64,000 bases of DNA, taken from NCBI GenBank assembly GCA_019155185.1, contig CM032817.1, positions 9,816,034-9,880,033 on the forward strand, written 5' to 3'. The notes under the pieces are model-generated. The model worked only from the letters and a program-made list of their open reading frames with translations, did no database searches and was not told the origin of the DNA. Shown one piece after another: positions 1 to 13,700 of the stretch. Origin of the DNA: Beaufortia kweichowensis. Lineage: Eukaryota > Chordata > Actinopteri > Cypriniformes > Gastromyzontidae. A program made the position numbers and the translations under genes. Positions within the stretch are counted from its first letter, which is position 1. The number at the start of each line of letters is the position of its first letter.

Positions 1-160
1 AGTTATTAAGTTATTTACTATTATTTTTTAATCTCCTTTACTTTAAATGATGCTATGATGTTTATAGTAAAACTGCAGGAATCAGAAATTGACTATTGTC
101 TTACTATAGTAATTATAGTTTAACCATGGTATTTGTTGTCAATTCATGATACAAATGTAA

Positions 161-423
161 TACACTGTAAAAAAGGATGTGTTATTTTTTAACACATTTT
201 TTGTTGTTTGCTGTTTAACACATAATGTGTCATTTTGTGTTAAATACATAAAAGGGACAACACATGTTGAGTTGAAAGTAACACAAGTTGAGTTAAAAGC
301 AACACAAAATGTGTTGTTTTTAAATTAACACAAAGATGTGTCTAGTTAGGGACAACACATCTGTGTGTTGTCCCTAACTAGACACATCTTGTGTTATTTT
401 AACACATCTGTTTTTAGAGTGTA
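161..423. mobile_element. Non-autonomous DNA transposon (MITE) with TA duplication
   Basis: The element starts at 163 (cactgtaaaaaaggatgtg) and ends at 421. The last ~24 bases, reverse-complemented, match the first ~24 with a few mismatches, giving imperfect terminal inverted repeats. A TA dinucleotide flanks each end (161-162 and 422-423), as expected for a Tc1/mariner-type target duplication. The interior holds the motif 'aacacaa' many times on both strands. It also holds a near-perfect palindrome with ~34-base arms at 327-360 and 362-395. No transposase frame is present, so it was moved in trans. The superfamily assignment is inferred from the TA duplication only. Confidence 0.75.
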
Positions 424-3400
424 TCAATACATGGTGTAATATCAAAAAACATGGTGACTATAATAAATTGCTATAATAAAACTATGGATCATTTTCTTAA
501 AGGAAATAAAACAAACTCATTTGAACTCATAAAATATGCATTCATTACGGTAATGAACATGTATAAATCTCCATTAATTTATATAAAAGACGTGCTTTTG
601 AAATGAATGCTTAACAAGCCATTAAATATCAGAATCCCAAATACTAACAGTAAATACTTGTTTCAACTACAAACGTTGATAACTCTCACTCATGTACATA
701 CCAAGATATGGAAATAAATAAATCCTATTTACACAAACACACTGACAAATGCACAGCTTGTTCTGGACTCTTTAAGAGAAAAGAAACTATGATTTTCTAT
801 TGCTCACTTTAGGCTTTCAGGCTTCACACATACCACCCACTCCAATGGACTGAGTGATGAACATGAGTCTATTTGGCTTGATCTTCCTCGCACCGGGACC
901 CTCGGCTTTCCTGAAGTTCCTGCCCTGTCAAGCACTCTCATCCAGCATAAAACAATCCCTGCTGATCAAGCCAAGAGGGTTCAAGAGAGCAAAAAATGGA
1001 AACAGTGCCATCCAGTGATGTTTCTGGGCATTCCTGTTGGGAGTAAATTACCATGACCCAAGGCTTGATCTCCAGAAGACCACATATTTACTCTCCAATT
1101 AGCTATAGTGCGTCATGTGTTGGTTATTAAAGACAGAAAGGTGTGCAGAACACATCAGGATCAATAACAGTGAAACCCTCTAAGTGTGCTGATGAGTGAA
1201 GAGTTAAATCAAACAAAACTTACCCAACCTAATTGAAAATGTTGCTCTGTAGAAGAAAATAAGCAGATGGATTTATTCCTAAACATTTTGACAAAAGTTT
1301 TCTGAATGTAATTATTTCAAAATGCAATGCAAGATAATTGGATGCTAATATCCATAATGCAGTGTGTTCAGATGACAAAGAAAAAATCTGGACTTGATTT
1401 TCAGTAACAACTATTCAAGGTCATCTGGGCAGATAAAAAGGATTAATCTTTACTTTAACCTTGTGCCAAGTGATCTTGCTTCACTATGCAGTTGCTTCTT
1501 AAATGCATGAACTTAAATTAAACTACCAATGAAAAATCAATAACAAAAAAAAAATCAACTATTTAACCTTTACTTTCTATAGTTTGACAGATGTTTCTGG
1601 ACTTACTGTGAGCTATTTCACAAGAAGTGTCTTTAAGTGTCTGTCTTTATAAACACACTAGCTCCACCTTTTTTTATTATAAACCCCTCCCCTTCAACCA
1701 TCTGGCTCTGTTCTGTTTTTTAACACCAACTTTTAACAATGTATTCAAGTCCAGTCCTGTTTCAATCACAAATCTATATATAAACTCACTGTATGTCAGA
1801 AGGGGCCACCAGAGGTCGAAGCGATTGTTTTTCATTTATAGTTGCTGCATGAATCAAGGGAGAGAAAAGAAGGGGGAAGCATGCTATGTGACACAACGCT
1901 GAAAACATGTTGATGGTTGTTAGCAGCTATGCTGATAATCCTCTCTGCTGTCAAGGCAATGAAAGGAAACAATTTGAGGAGGGAAGAAAACTAGACAAAC
2001 ACCTCGTCCTCATGGAAAAGTGGGTAAATGATATATTTAGAAAGCTCATTAGTTGATGTACATATGGTTTCATAGTCAGAGAGAGAAATACTTTCCCACC
2101 TCTGAGAACAAATATGCACAGAAACACAAGCGTGTATACATAAGGTACGTGTTAAGAGGCACGATTAGCATAGATTTATTACCTTTGTATACTGTAGTCT
2201 CTGATCAACATGCATGTGCACTAAAAGCCAGTTTGCAGTCAACAGTGCTATTCTTTCCTCTTCTTAAAGGTAATAATTACCCCATGTTAGTCCTGTCTGT
2301 TTGTGTTAAGCACGAAGGGCAATCCAGTGAACACACACCATGTGCATGCAGGGTTTCAAATTAACGAGTCAAAAATTGGCTTTTACTAGCCAGTTGGCTC
2401 ACAGCTTTAATGGGTGCTACAAATCTTACATGGTTGTAACTGAACTGAATTAATAATAGCCTGACCCAAGCCATTTAAATTTCAAAGACATACAAACTGC
2501 TCTTCAGAATGTTCATAATATTGCCACCAAAAAAAAACACAAGGAACAAAAAGTCCAAGCGGCCATTACGTGATAATATGTCAAAAATGTGAAAATACAC
2601 AAATATTTTACAGCACATTTTCTTAATTTGTGTGCCCTATTTAATAGGAACGCACACAACATTCTTGTATCATTCATGCCTGAGACCAGTCAAAGGAAAC
2701 ATCGAGGTGCTTGAGGTTTTATTTCACAATGTCTTGTAAACGTCACATGAGGGAAACTGTGTATTAAAATACTCAAAAGGCATTGAGCTGTACTAGAAAG
2801 GGCTGAATATCCCAACAGTAGCTTGCGGGAGGGCAGTATCATAGAATCCAAACGCCTGCCATGATGAGCTTCTGAGAGATTACAGTACAACTCCCCCTCT
2901 CTACCATTTACATAATGTAAAAACTCTTTCTTTCCTTCCAACTATTCACTAAATAAATGAGGAAACTATCAAAGCAAATGAAACGTTTGATAAAAGACAG
3001 ACAGAGTGAATTCAGAATGGCCCCCTGCTCTTCACAATACACATTGCAAGCGACAGCATTCAGAAGCAGCCAAGTGAAGAACAGCTGGCTGAATATTTCT
3101 GACAGAGGACAATGCTAAGGCATTAGGGTGATACCTGTACCCAAGTCAAAGGGAACCACATTCTAACACATTCCTTATCTCCTACTGGTAAATGATAGAA
3201 ATTTGAACAATGTAAATTTATAGTGAGCATGGACGGTTTTAAGGTTGAAATGGGACAAGGAGCTCATTGAATGTGACCTGCTTTGTTCCACTTCTGTGTT
3301 TAAAGCCAGGATTGATCGAGTGAAGACATGCCGCAGTGAGTGACTGGCCTGATCAAATTGTTCGCTGATGTTGGGGTCCAAAATGGTAAAAGTAAAAAAG

Positions 3401-4599
3401 TTGTTTCAAAAAGGGAACACGTGGATTAATGTGCACAAAATAGAGCATATTAATTTAGAATGTAACCAATTTTGATTTTGTTATTGTATCATAAAATGTT
3501 TTTTGAGAAATTCATTGTCCAAAATATCCTTGTACATTTCACAAAAGAACATTAATCAGTATCAATGAACTGTAAGGTCACTCAAAACAACTGTGCTGAA
3601 TCATATTACCTGGCAAAAATAAGGTACACTTTGAGGTACACCTTAAGTGCATTTATAAAAGCCAATCTTTAGAAATTGATTTAAACTGAGCCGTGTGCTT
3701 CCTCTCAAAAAACATTAAACTTGTGAAATACCTGAGCCATAACAAACAGCTCCTGTCTCTCATACCTCTAGAAAACATCTCATCTGAGCCATTCCCCAAG
3801 AATCTATGAAGCAATCTGAGCTGAGGGTGTCTGCGTGTGTTTTCTACACCATTCTAGTCTATTTCTGAGAATTCTCATAAGGCCACCTATTTTATTTACT
3901 TTATCTTCAATAAAATGGTTCAGTGAGCATTAGCAACTTTAAGACACGAGTTTCAATCAGTCCTGTGGCAACACTGTCAGTCTGCATCTAGCCCTGCATG
4001 TGTGTGTGGTGCAGACAGGGTGAGGACAGGACAGGACTGGGTGAAAAGCTATGAATGAAAGAAGCAAGTGAAAAAAGTTGGTTTTAAATAAGAGAGATAT
4101 AGTAAAAACAGACAAATAAAAGGTGCAGCAAGGTTGAAAAGAAAGTCTGAATGTCAGAAAATGTTCAATAGAACAAATTTAAGCAAAATTGAAGTGAAGC
4201 CTTGTCAATAGTGTTTGTCGCCAGCTGCCAAAATGTTTTGACTTAATTTTGTAAATATATATAAATATACATTTATAAAATACTAGAAGGCACTTGCACT
4301 GGAAGTAAAAAAGGACCATGTCCCTTAAGGGTTAAAAACTGATCTATTTATTATGAAGTAATCACATTATAGTAAGGTGTCTTAATAATAATTTCTGTTT
4401 TGATCCGTTTACTGGCTGACGTGGAAACTAAGACCGTAGAAAAAAACACACATTTTCAAACTTATTTAGATTAATATGGGCATCTAATAATGCAGGGAAA
4501 ATTTGATCTCCTACAGTTTTGTCTAACGAAACTGTCAAGAATACAAACTAAACACACAAAAGAAAAGAAAGAAAAAGAGAGAAAGGGCGAGATTTTGAA
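424..4599. other. AT-rich non-coding stretch, no gene seen
   Basis: No frame here has a credible protein, and the short open frames lack family resemblance and splice context. A GC-richer patch at about 810-1100 ('ggcttgatcttcctcgcaccg') may be conserved regulatory sequence. If the promoter at 16.6 kb is foxp2, this lies in a foxp2 intron. Confidence 0.5.
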
Positions 4600-7230
4600 A
4601 GCCTTTACAGGTGAGCTGGGCTGAGGGACACCCTGCCTGTTTGGTCTCTGAGAGAATAAGGTTATGTTTATGCAGAATCTCAAATGGTCTCCCTCTGGCT
4701 TCAACAGTCAACATCACTCTACAAGCCTCAGAATCAGGTAGTGTGACCACAGAATTGGCCCAGAGGCAGTGCTTTCATGAGATTGAAGCGTACACCACGG
4801 AGGGAAATCATAGAGGCCATTCCAAACACTTCCAGGATTTGGCAGCGCAGACCGGCACAGAGAGAACAACGCACACGTCAACGCTCAAGCCTTAGACAGG
4901 CATGTGACCCGAATCAGGCTAGCTCTCGTCCTGACAACAAACAGTTTCACATCTATCAAAGCAGGTACCCGTGACAAGGTATGATTGCGGTTTACGGTAG
5001 GTAAGCCAAATTCCAGGCTCTAGTACCTCTCCTTCCGCGGGATCACTTTACAAACCACGATCAAATTATTGTGCAGAACAAAGGAGTTGCCTTGTATCTT
5101 TTGCAGTAAAGCTTTCTTTGTGAATGAGGCCTGACAAAGCGTTCAAATGGGGAAAGTAATTTAAAACAGCACTATCAAAAGCTGAGACCTCAGTCAATGT
5201 TTAACATTTCTTCACTCTTCATCAATATTAGCTGTTTATGTTAAATATCAAAAACTCTGATGCATTGAAGTCTAGAAATTCTTGTGAGGAAAAATTTTAT
5301 AAACACAAAAAATAAAAGACTAAGCTAATTTAATCGAATTTACATTTAAATGAATCCTTTTTGTGGGCAATTATTCATATAATCTAGGAGTCTTACAACT
5401 CCACAGGAGGCCGAAATCCTTCCGACTCAGTTGGTTCAAAGCCTCTAAATAATTTGGTTCCAATAGGAGTTAATAGAGTGCTGCTTATATAACATGTTTC
5501 ATTTGTTAATCCAAATTTAGTCTATGGCTGTTGAAATTCAATTGACGTCTGAATGCAAGTTTCTAATCTGACTCTGGTTGATTAATGCATACCCTTATTG
5601 ACAGAAATTACATTTTATTGCAGTTATATTGCCAAAGGAATTTTTTTTCCTATTCACTCCTAATCCACCCATGTTCATTCTGCACCGTGATGCGTTTCAT
5701 GATAGCCCGGCTCGCCAGGGGTTCGGTCCTACTGGGAAAACAAACTCAGGACGATGAGACAATGTGAGACAAATGCATTGGACATGATCACCTGTAAGCA
5801 AAGCGTTTGGCTAATTCCTCCCACCTGGAGCAATGGGGTCAGACGTGTGTCAAGCCACTCTGATGTCATGCCTGAAAGAGGCTCTTGTTTCACCATCATT
5901 TCAGCAGCTGGACAAAATCCACTGCTCGGGATTCTGCACGGAATCACGTACAAAAACGGATAGGAATGGTATGCCATCCAGTGAAAAATGACTTATACTA
6001 CAATACTACAAGCTTGGTTGTATGCTTGGTTATGTCTCTTTAATGGCATGAGTAAATAAAGCTCTCTGACGCTATCTGAACACTACTCTGAATGAAAGTG
6101 TTAGTATTATCTGATTCTAAATACTGCACCTGAGTGCAAGATAAAAGGTTTGGAAGTAGGACAATTAAAATGTGCCTGTGATGCACCAAATATTACTTTA
6201 AAAACATCTTATCATCACATTTAAAGAAAGATGTGTGAAAAGGCTGAAAAGACAAGGAGCCACTAAATCTCTAATTTGCTCACAGCATGGCTTTATGAGC
6301 CCCATCCCAAACTAAGCTTAAAAGGAATGTGGAAACTTGGTATGAATCCAAAAAAAAAACCTTCTTCCTTCTTTCTAATGCGAAGACAAAACAATGAAGC
6401 GTAAAGTTTGCAAGGCAGAGGGACGCCAAACCGTGAATGAACCTTTGATGACTTTTGATGACTTCTTGACGTTTTCTCATAAAAACTTTCAACTTTAAAA
6501 TATTCACTATGGCTGAGAAAAGGGGAGATTGACCAGTCATCTGATCCCAGGAGCAGCTTGGGTTCTGGGGTTAATGAGGGATAAAGATTAGGAGGAACAG
6601 GGCTTTTCCTATTTCCAATTCCAAATCAACCACACAATGAGACCTGCCGATGAAGACGGAGCCCGGTTCCTTTGATATCCCTCGGTCTTCTGTGCTCAGT
6701 GTGTCCGGAGCAAAGCTCTGTGGAGGTTGCTCTCCACTCCAGGGAGTGAAAGGGCTCTCACTGAGCCATTTTAGATGGAAATGACAGGCGCTCTACTAGA
6801 ACAAGAAATCAATTTTCAAAGCAGAGTATGTGCAGGGCCATCCATCCGCAGAGCAACTCCATTCCTTGACTTTAAACTCGGGCAAGATTTGCTTAATTGC
6901 TGCAGATTTTATAACGTGTGTGCACTGGCGATGTGAAGTTGGGAGGCAATTATGCTTTTTTACGCTCTGATCAGAAGACTTCTGTTCCAGAACAGATATG
7001 CTTTAAGAGTTCATCTTTGAAGATTTAAGTGGATACTCTTCAAATTAAAAACTAATATTAAAATCTCTTTAAGGTGGCGAGAGAGGCGCTGAGTTTTCGC
7101 CTAGTCTTGAGAAGCAGTTTCTGGCTAAAGTCCAGCCACCAAACCTCCAAGCAAATGCAAACTTTAATCAACCCTGTACCTGCAACCCTGCACCAAAGGC
7201 AAGAGTAATGGGTTGAAATGCCTTCACTGA
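4600..7230. promoter_or_regulatory. Cluster of candidate conserved non-coding elements
   Basis: Three GC-richer, low-repeat blocks (about 4600-5060, 5690-5970 and 6540-7230) stand out from AT-rich surroundings. They contain E-boxes (cacctg, cagctg) and long stretches without simple repeats. A 94-codon open frame in the first block has no recognisable domain and no good Kozak context, so I treat it as chance. The position upstream of the coding part of the probable foxp2 gene fits intronic enhancers. Conservation itself was not tested. Confidence 0.35.
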
Positions 7231-9749
7231 TACATGCTTCTATACAGAGAAGAGTTTATGAATACAGTAACAGGTCGTTACGCCACAAACTATGAGAAAC
7301 GTTCTTAACATTAAAAGAGTACAGCATGAATATGGGCTGAATATTCGTCGGAAGTTTAGAATAAATAATGCACTAATCAATATAACTTTAACTATATTAT
7401 TATACATAAGACATATGTAACTATATTCTAAGCTTGCACATTGTAATTTCACATTTTAATGGTGCAAACCCTTCGGATTTGACCCTCAGCAAATTTCTTG
7501 CTACAATTAATGAAAAAGCTTAACTTTTGCATCTGCATAAAGTCCCTTGACTAGCCATGTTTTCCTGCAGCCTGCAGTTCTCTTATTCACCCTTCGCAAC
7601 TGCAGCTGTCTGTCTAGCAATGTCATATATCGCTAATGACGATAACCACAGCCTCCATAATCAGTGGTTACACTCTCACAGACCATGAGATTCCTTATGC
7701 ACATTTTAGACTTACTTGGTGACAGACTATCATCAGAGTTTAATTTAACAGAGGTCCAAAGCACTCACATTGCTGAACAACATAGTCCAAACCTTTACTT
7801 GCCTTGTAATATGCAACTAAACAGTTAACGTAAAACTACTCTCTCCCTGCGTTGAAGGCATCAGGACAGAAGGGCTGTCCCCACGATGCACTGCTAATCT
7901 TTAAGAGGTTCCAGGACTCTCAGTTATTAACACTCCTCTCAGGATGTGGTTGATGGAATATATAATAGAAGTGATTTTTGTGAGAACATATCAATTATGG
8001 TTGAGACAGACATATCGAACATGCAAATAAGCACTTTGCAGATTGCTCTTACTCACCAATTTCTCCTTGGTTTCACAGTATTCCTGCTGCGTTTTGAGCA
8101 ACGGCCATACCAGGTCTCATCCTGCTTGACACACAACACAGTGTAGGCAATACATGAACAAATATGTAGATTTTATCCTTGAGGCATGCGATTGTTTGCG
8201 TTTTGCATGCTACCGACTATATCTTGTTAGTGGCTAAACAGCACAAAATGACGTCTGTGGCATCTAGACAGCAATATTTGAGAGATTCAACATGATGGAC
8301 AAGGTTTACTGCTCGTGTCATGTGAGAGATTTTCATCTCCCTGCTAAAGTAATTACAACAAAGTCTGTCATACGTCGTCAATAAAACGGGTCAATCAAAT
8401 AACTGGATGTGAGCTTGTTTCACGTCAGCTAGTGTGTGAGTATGTGGCGCTCTCTTTTTTGTTTCTTTTTCAAAGGGTGCATCTGCCAAAAAGATGAAAG
8501 TGTTGACAGAAGTACAAGTGAAGCTGTGTTTTCCGATCTTACCCTGAGGGAAAATTTTCAGTTGATGTCCGTGTTTGTTTGGGAGAGACGAGTCCAAGTA
8601 TGAGGGAGTCTGTCAAAAAGAAACATAATATGCCACATTCAGAAAGTCATTTCAAATGTTTATTACTCAGTTTTAAACTCTAAGACAAGAATGTAAAATA
8701 ATTGCACTGAACAGAGAGCACTTTTGTTCCTCTGTACCTATCTTCAGCAGGGTTTCAGATTGACACACGTACTGTATCATGTTCTGAATAATAATATGCA
8801 TAAAAAAAATGAGGGAAACTGTTTTGCCCTCAAAACAGCTTGCCATGCCTGGCAGGTTTAAACTAACCGAGCATAAATCAAAGTTTCCATCGCGGTTTCT
8901 GTCATTTTTTTGCTGACACTCAGAGATATGTTGGACTACATAAGCATGTGCAGAGCGCTTCACCTTGCTTCTAAAAAACTGCATGTTGTAACATATTTCC
9001 TCTTGAAGTAACAGTATGGCACGGTAAGGAAGAACACAGACACATGCAAACCGAGTGGCCTCACTCACAGAAAGACCCCTGTAGGCAACTAACAGCTTCT
9101 GGATCCTGAGGAATGTGCTTCATGAACCATGCAAAAAGCGAGAGGGGGAAGAGTATTTCTGCAAACAAAATCTGCCAAATGCCAGTGCTTCAGGTCCCGT
9201 GTTACAAACTTCTGCACAGAACAGCACAAACTGTCTATTAGCTCAAGCATGAGAATACACACCACCCCGCTCAATTACATGTGCTTATTATACAAACATA
9301 TACAGTTCTCATAATTCTGAAAGTATGTTTATTTTAGGAGCACAAATAGTGTATTACTTGCAATATTTAAGCTTACTAGCTCAGTCAACATTTAAATGAG
9401 AGATTTATTACAAAATTAGAGTTAAGAGGGTTCTGTGTGTTTGTGTACACACAAACTGAAAAAAAAAAAAGCAATATAAGAAACTCCTGCAAAATAATCG
9501 TTCAGGAAATATGTTATTTCTTCCTAATGTTCCATTCATTTTAAACTGCCTCTGAATTTATTTTAATACCTCAATAGCTTTGGACTGTGAAAACTTACAA
9601 TTTAATTCGGCTTGCAAAGCAATACCAATGTCATTACTCTGTGTGACCCCACTATGGAGAGTTTACACAATACCAGACCCATTTCAATTCGGCACACAAA
9701 GAGATCTCTAAATACTATCAAATTATATACACGCACTGCATTACCTATT
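7231..9749. other. Non-coding stretch, no gene seen
   Basis: AT-rich sequence without a supportable gene, RNA or mobile element. A minus-strand open frame of about 131 codons (8673-9068) has no domain, poor codon character and no splice support. Confidence 0.5.
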
Positions 9750-10760
9750 CACCAGTTCTCCTAATGCCACTGTCTGATATTTACATGAAGCCGCACGTTA
9801 AGTCGAGATAAACTATTTCAAATCAGTGGGAACGAATGCCTCTTCAGCCCCTTGCGGGGTATGCAGATGAAAGAAGACATTATGCTAACAAGTCAGATTA
9901 CAGTACATAATTTTTTACCTTTTCAAGTAAATACCATCCCCATGTTATGGGGTGTTGGGAGGCGGAGGCCAAGCGCAATATTTTTGACCGGGCCGAACGG
10001 CCCTTATCTGCTGTGGTCGAGCGAATCAGGGCCCACGAACAAAGATGAATCTTCAGACTCCTTCCATTCATCAGTAGACGTGTAATTACCCCCAGTTCAC
10101 AGTCTAGACGTTACTGCTTTCAGGGTATTTAACATCCCCTTTGCAACATGCATATGCCTGCGCCCGGCCCAGCGTTAAATCTGCCGCAGATAAATTAGCG
10201 AAGAATGCAATAAAAAAGCGGCTACAATAAAAAGAACTTTATCCTCCCCGCTGCTAAATGAGATTTCTTTGAAATGCAGATCAGTGGCGCTAGATTAGTG
10301 AATTTTAGCTGCTGTCAACATCATAACAAAATACAAATGCGATTGTTCGTCTGGCCCTTATCTCCTTGCTTGCATCTGCTTCTACGGTATTTACTTGGCT
10401 TGATTTACTATGCAGATCTAAATAAGACGCGCCGGCGGCACAATAGCTTCTTAAGCTTCTACATCAAGGTATTTGAGAGCGCAGTCACATGAAAAGCTGG
10501 CCCATCAAAGGCTCGTCCCTAATGAACTTCTACATCAGAGAGGGTTGGCACAGCGCTCAGGAGAGCCTCACGAAGAGAACGACAGACACTAAATCAGCTG
10601 AGGAGAATGGAGAAAGGATACCTTCGCGGCCCAGGAAGATTAACACGCGGCGGGAAACCACGGAAGGGGGCCGTCCGTGCCGAGTTCGGGTTACTGGCGG
10701 TTAAACTGCAGATTAATTACTGAATTAAAGCGAGCAGGTAGGAGAGTGCCAGCATGCGCC
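9750..10760. promoter_or_regulatory. Strong candidate conserved enhancer block
   Basis: About 1 kb of GC-richer, repeat-free sequence with motifs typical of deeply conserved developmental enhancers: homeodomain cores (taatta, attagtga), gcgcc-rich patches and two copies of 'cttctacatca' at 10456-10466 and 10527-10537. Every frame is interrupted and there is no exon with matching splice sites, so it is not coding. It sits ~6 kb inside the presumed foxp2 5' intron. The enhancer role is inference. Confidence 0.4.
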
Positions 10761-13700
10761 GGAGCAGGCCTCAAGGTAAGATGGATGTGTGTAACTAATA
10801 AAACACGGGCTGAAACACGGGCTGTCGTGGCAACAGACATGTACATGTTGACACATCTTCAGTTAAACGATCGTGGGAGGAGAGGCGACCGCGTTCTTGT
10901 GGAGATGCCACAACGATGACAGTAATCTTCAAAGCCGAGGCGTTATATTTGGGGAATAACCTCTAATTTCACGCCATATTTGTTGCATCCTGGGTATACA
11001 GACAGGATTACAACTCAAATCCCACAATTTACTCATGCAACTGAGAAAAGAGGGTAGTGAGAGAGAGGAAATATACAAGGGTATGAAAACTGATGCTATT
11101 TGGCTCTGGTTAGGGTTGATATTTACATGCACCAATGGTTTACAGCTGGGGGTAAAGGGGGGAGAGAAGACAATTAGCCCCAGAGACAGTGCACACACAG
11201 GACCAGCACATGTGGCTTGGAGCAGAACTGTGACATCACGGCAGATGATATGGGGAAATGGGAATACCACTACTAACACAAGATGCATGTAATGAGAGCG
11301 TGTGGCAGCAAGGGACATACACAAAAGTAGCTTTTGTTTACGGGGCGGTTACAAAACACAAGAACAGTGAATAGTCCTATTATTAAAAACTGGTCTAGAG
11401 ACCTCTTTAATCCGCTTTACATTAATTTGGCACAATGTCTTAAAAATGCAATGCTCATGGGAATATGCTCAAAACTGCACTGACTGTGATGCACTAAAAG
11501 TGCTGTATGCAACTTTTACAACTGACATTGTATAACAACTAAAGCACCAAAAACTACATTAAAAATGTAAAACATTTATAAAACATCATCATTACTGTTC
11601 AAACAGTTCTTTAGATGAAAAGCTTACTAGTCAGCCACCCATCTCTCCTGTGCCCTTACAAAAGAGACAGTAAGGTTAAGTGTGAGCTCTCCACGCACCT
11701 CCTCTTTAAAGACAGTAGCAGCAAAAACTCCTTTTGGTTTCCAATTGAAGACAGCTTTTTAGAAATCATCATCAGGCAGAGGCAGCATCCAACAACCCCG
11801 CGGTCATACAACATAAACCACAGTTGTCTTTTCCACATCTTACCACCCCCATCTTGCCTTTGCCAAGTGGGCTTGGTGCCAGTTGCATTTGCAACCACAA
11901 GGGGAATGTTGCTTTTTTTCTTGTTTAATGAAATGACAAAACAACAGATTTACATATGCAGAAACAGGTGTTGTAACAGGTTTGACTCCTCATGACCTAA
12001 AACGTGTTGCGTGAGGGAAAACGACAAACAAACGGAAGAAAAAGTTTATTAACAACAGCTGCCTGGAGGTTGTTTTAGGCTCTGATGGGCATTCAAATCC
12101 ACACCATCTGCCCTGCTGGTGACAATCTAAATTAAAAACCACTCATCAGATATCACCAAAATAAACTATTGCATTGTTGTAGCCATATGCTGTAAGTGGC
12201 CCCATCAAAGACAAAAGAGTATAATTAACCCTCTGCATCGCCTGTATCTGAAGACATCCCCAAGCACCAAACAAAGCATCGGCTCCTGTGTAATCCACAC
12301 ACACACATTTCTACAGGCCCCTAGACACAAACTTTCACTTTATGGTAAGACAACGTGAAGCTGTACAGTATGCGGTTCACAAATGATGCTTTCAAAGTAC
12401 AAAACAAAAGCCTTGCTATTACTGATGACATTATGAACAACATTTTGATGTACAACATGATTGCCATTTATACCATGACATTCCAAAGTACTTAATGCAA
12501 AAAGGTAAAACAAAGAACTGTGTACCATGGTATTATCATAGTACATATAAAAAACACTGTATTACAAAGAAGACTATAACAACGTCAAAATCCAGCAATC
12601 CTTTAAAACTACAAATATGAAGGTCAAGCACATTAACTCGCGCTCAGTAAAACAATTCCTAGAAAACAATTCAGGTCAAAAAGTCAAACTAAAAATATTT
12701 GTTCTGCCCTTGTCAGAGACAAAGGGGGCATTAATTTACCCTGTTATTATTTAAAGAGGGCAGGAGGAACAAACCTGAGCCCGCCGTGACCCTGCCACAG
12801 TGTTGCAACTTCTTCTACAGGGATACCAGCAGAAGGCGGTACCATATGCCCATGGCCTCAGGCCGGATGCTCTTTCTGCAGCCTAATACGCCTGTCAGGA
12901 GACGTTACTGTCACAATTCTTGTTTTTACAATGTTTCAAATAAACAGGGTTTTTTTGCTAACACAACTGTCTCTATATATTCCAGTTTAAAGAGGACAGT
13001 GTTTGTGTTTATAATGGTGACAGATTTTGTTATTTTAAGCATTTAGATGATTTTGTAGTTGTAAACATGCATGACCATTCATTATATGTCCTCTTTAACT
13101 TATAGTGCATCTATAAAATATAGTATTCAGTAATTTTGTAAATGTCTGAATTTTATTTAATAGATTTAGAAAAAATAAGACACCGCATTAGATTAAAAAT
13201 GCAGTATAAATGTTTGTCAGGAACAGCCAAACCATGTGAGAATGTCAATCACAAAGTGACTCTACCAGAACTCGTTCTCTGGCTCATTGTTTACAGTACA
13301 GACGGGCTGCAGGGAACTTTGGTCTGAGCAGCGCTGACCTTGCCGTTTACCACAAATGACACCCCTGCATTACTCTTCTAGCTTGACTTAATACAGAAAA
13401 AAATTCAAAAAAAAAAAATTCTAACAAAAAGAAGATTACAAATAAGATGCATCAGAATAACAGATTTTATATATAAAGGAAAAAATCATTGGAAAAAGCA
13501 TTAGTTAGTGACAGGCCAGTATAGTGGCTGACAATAAAATGTGTAGTTCTTCTTAAATCAACATCAGTATTTAATCACAGCCTTTTAAATGTTTTAATAA
13601 ACACTGCAAAAAGTAATTTTAAATAGATATTGTGTCAAATAAACGTTTTTCATATGAGAAACATTATTCAATTGATCATTATAATAAATCACATGCATAT

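Noticed and set aside
4611..4895. 94-codon plus-strand frame
   Set aside because: The sequence is GC-richer but no domain or exon structure fits; more likely regulatory DNA.
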